A DNA stretch of 64,000 bases from Arthrobacter sp. CAN_C5 (GTDB taxonomy: Bacteria > Actinomycetota > Actinomycetes > Actinomycetales > Micrococcaceae). The stretch lies in assembly GCF_017875735.1 (NCBI RefSeq), contig NZ_JAGGMZ010000001.1, forward strand, positions 2,976,001-3,040,000. The letters are read 5' to 3'. Numbering within the stretch: position 1 is the stretch's first letter; each line of letters opens with the position of its first letter. The translations under genes were made by a program, and so were the position numbers. Of this stretch, positions 62,936 through 64,000 are shown one piece after another. The notes under the pieces are model-generated. The model was not told where the DNA came from. It worked only from the letters and a program-made list of their open reading frames with translations, and did no database searches.

Positions 62936-63772
62936 ATGACTACCCAGAATTGGTCAGAGGATCCCCTGACAGCTGCGCCCTCCGGCGAGCGTGTCCGGCC
63001 CGATTCACCAGCAGGCAACACACCGGTCGGCGAGAGCAACGGGTCCGCCGGTGTCAAGGACCAGGCGAAGGACCAGGCCAAAAAGGTGGGCCGCGACGGG
63101 CTGAATGCAGCCCAGGGAGTCGCCCAGACTGCGACCACCGAGGCGAAGAATGTTGCTGCTGAAGCCAGCACGCAGGCGAAAAACCTGTTGGGCGAACTCG
63201 GTTCGGACCTCAAGGATCAGGCGGGCGCGAGCCAGCAGAAAGCCGCCGAGGGACTACGGTCCATCAGTGATGAGCTGGTTTCCATGGCAGACAACGGGGA
63301 CCATAACGGCCCCGCCAACTCCCTGGTCCGCCAGGCTGCCCAGCGGTCGGGAGACGTTGCTGGCTGGCTGGAAGGCCGGGATCCAGGATCGCTGCTGGAC
63401 GAGGTCAAGGACTTCGCCCGTCGCCGTCCGGGTACCTTCCTGATGGTCGCTGCGGGAGCAGGCCTGCTCGCCGGTCGCCTCACCCGTGGGCTTGCTGGCG
63501 CAGGATCGGACTCTTCGAGCACGACGCCAGCCAACCCGGCGCCGGAGTACCCACCGACCGTGCCTTCTCAGCCCGCAGCCGGCACTGGCCCAGCGTTTGC
63601 ACCAGCCACGCCCGCTACCGAGACAACTCCGATGATGGACAACGGCCTGACCTCGGCCGATGACGCCCGGCAGATTTCGAACGATCCGCTGGCGGACCCG
63701 TTGGCGGCCGAGCCAGTCATCGTCCCGGGTACCCGCACCCAGAACGAGCGACTCGATAGGGACCTGCGCTAA
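62936..63772 (+). CDS. Hydrophilic repeat-rich protein with one membrane helix (DUF3618-neighbour type)
   Basis: A 278-residue protein. A polar N-terminus is followed by an amphipathic helical region with 11-residue-like KDQAKDQAKKVG and AAEASTQAKNLLGEL repeats (about residues 40-110), resembling LEA/apolipoprotein-type helices. A single hydrophobic segment (FLMVAAGAGLLAGRL, about 178-195) is followed by a Pro/Ala-rich tail. GAAGGAAG precedes the ATG. Its stop overlaps the next gene's start (TAATG), and the next product is a holin-superfamily protein; such pairs are common in actinobacterial envelope/stress loci. Exact function unknown. Confidence 0.75.
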   Translation: MTTQNWSEDPLTAAPSGERVRPDSPAGNTPVGESNGSAGVKDQAKDQAKKVGRDGLNAAQGVAQTATTEAKNVAAEASTQAKNLLGELGSDLKDQAGASQQKAAEGLRSISDELVSMADNGDHNGPANSLVRQAAQRSGDVAGWLEGRDPGSLLDEVKDFARRRPGTFLMVAAGAGLLAGRLTRGLAGAGSDSSSTTPANPAPEYPPTVPSQPAAGTGPAFAPATPATETTPMMDNGLTSADDARQISNDPLADPLAAEPVIVPGTRTQNERLDRDLR

Positions 63773-64000
63773 TGAGCGGTATTCACACCGGAGGATCCCA
63801 GGCGTACGAACCGTCACACACCACGGCCGAGGATCGGGCAGCCAATGAGTCGTTGGGATCGCTGCTCAGCGATGTGACTCGTAATCTGTCCACCCTGATG
63901 CGTCAGGAGCTGGAGCTCGCCAAGGCTGAACTGCGTGAAAGCGGCACGAAGGCTGGCAAGGGCGCGGGCATGTTGGGCGGCGCCGCCATCGCCGGCCACT
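63772..64000 (+). CDS. Phage-holin-superfamily (DUF1469-like) membrane protein, partial
   Basis: The ATG at 63772 shares its A with the previous stop codon (TAATG), and 76 codons are visible before the window ends. ESLGSLLSDVTRNLSTLMRQELELAKAEL is typical of the actinobacterial holin-superfamily III / DUF1469 proteins, whose N-terminus precedes two membrane helices; the first begins at the cut (AGMLGGAAIAGH). It is translationally coupled to the upstream protein. Confidence 0.75.
   Translation, partial: MSGIHTGGSQAYEPSHTTAEDRAANESLGSLLSDVTRNLSTLMRQELELAKAELRESGTKAGKGAGMLGGAAIAGH

Overview
The window is high-GC actinobacterial DNA with GTG and TTG starts beside ATG and tight ATGA, GTGA and TAATG gene overlaps. 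Gene content (an LpdA-like flavoprotein near purine nucleoside phosphorylase and a PmmB-like mutase, mfd, SufS/SufU, and an ispE / ABC-F / glmU / prs / rplY / pth block) points to Micrococcales, most likely an Arthrobacter-like Micrococcaceae member. That placement is inferred from content and was not tested by a search.

Layout. 0-15 kb is mostly core metabolism: a Ser/Thr kinase cut by the window edge, an MHS-type transporter with a paired operator-like site, an NAD(P)H-quinone dehydrogenase, and a nucleoside/deoxyribose salvage set (PNP, phosphohexomutase/phosphopentomutase family, deoC, and two coupled aldehyde dehydrogenase genes, one lacking the catalytic domain). mfd follows. 15-19 kb has a DUF2505-like protein, small membrane proteins, NhaA and SufS-SufU.

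19-42.5 kb is an accessory cell-surface locus. A leftward operon encodes a chain-length/BY-kinase-like protein with a mutated Walker A, a Wzy-like polymerase and a Tat/lipobox GDPD-like protein. Divergent from it, a rightward operon encodes a GT4, a Wzx-like flippase and a GT2. A second leftward operon of eight close or overlapping genes (about 42.5 to 29.3 kb) encodes the priming sugar-1-phosphate transferase, a CTP-dependent cytidylyltransferase, a DUF1972/GT4 transferase, a CDP-alcohol phosphotransferase, a membrane-anchored acidic protein, two very large secreted propeller/PKD proteins and another glycosyltransferase. Together these suggest a Wzx/Wzy-type glycopolymer that may carry alcohol-phosphate groups, made together with large surface proteins.

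43-54 kb is the most unusual part: four consecutive giant ATP-binding LuxR-family (LAL) regulators arranged as two overlapping pairs. The leaders of both LAL pairs and of the priming-transferase operon each hold a similar folded element (42513-42572, 48645-48717, 54085-54141): a long GC stem whose sequence differs in each copy but stays paired, a short inner hairpin with a YYGAGACY loop, and a CCCCA-containing 3' strand. The same three intergenic regions also contain GTAG/CTAC palindromes and AAGTACT motifs. My main hypothesis is that these regulators and non-coding elements form one control system for the surface glycopolymer.

54-64 kb returns to core genes: pth, rplY, ugd (UDP-glucose dehydrogenase), prs, glmU, tRNA-Gln(UUG), an ABC-F ATPase and ispE, then a pair of envelope/stress-type proteins (the second cut by the window end) behind a strong inverted-repeat operator candidate.
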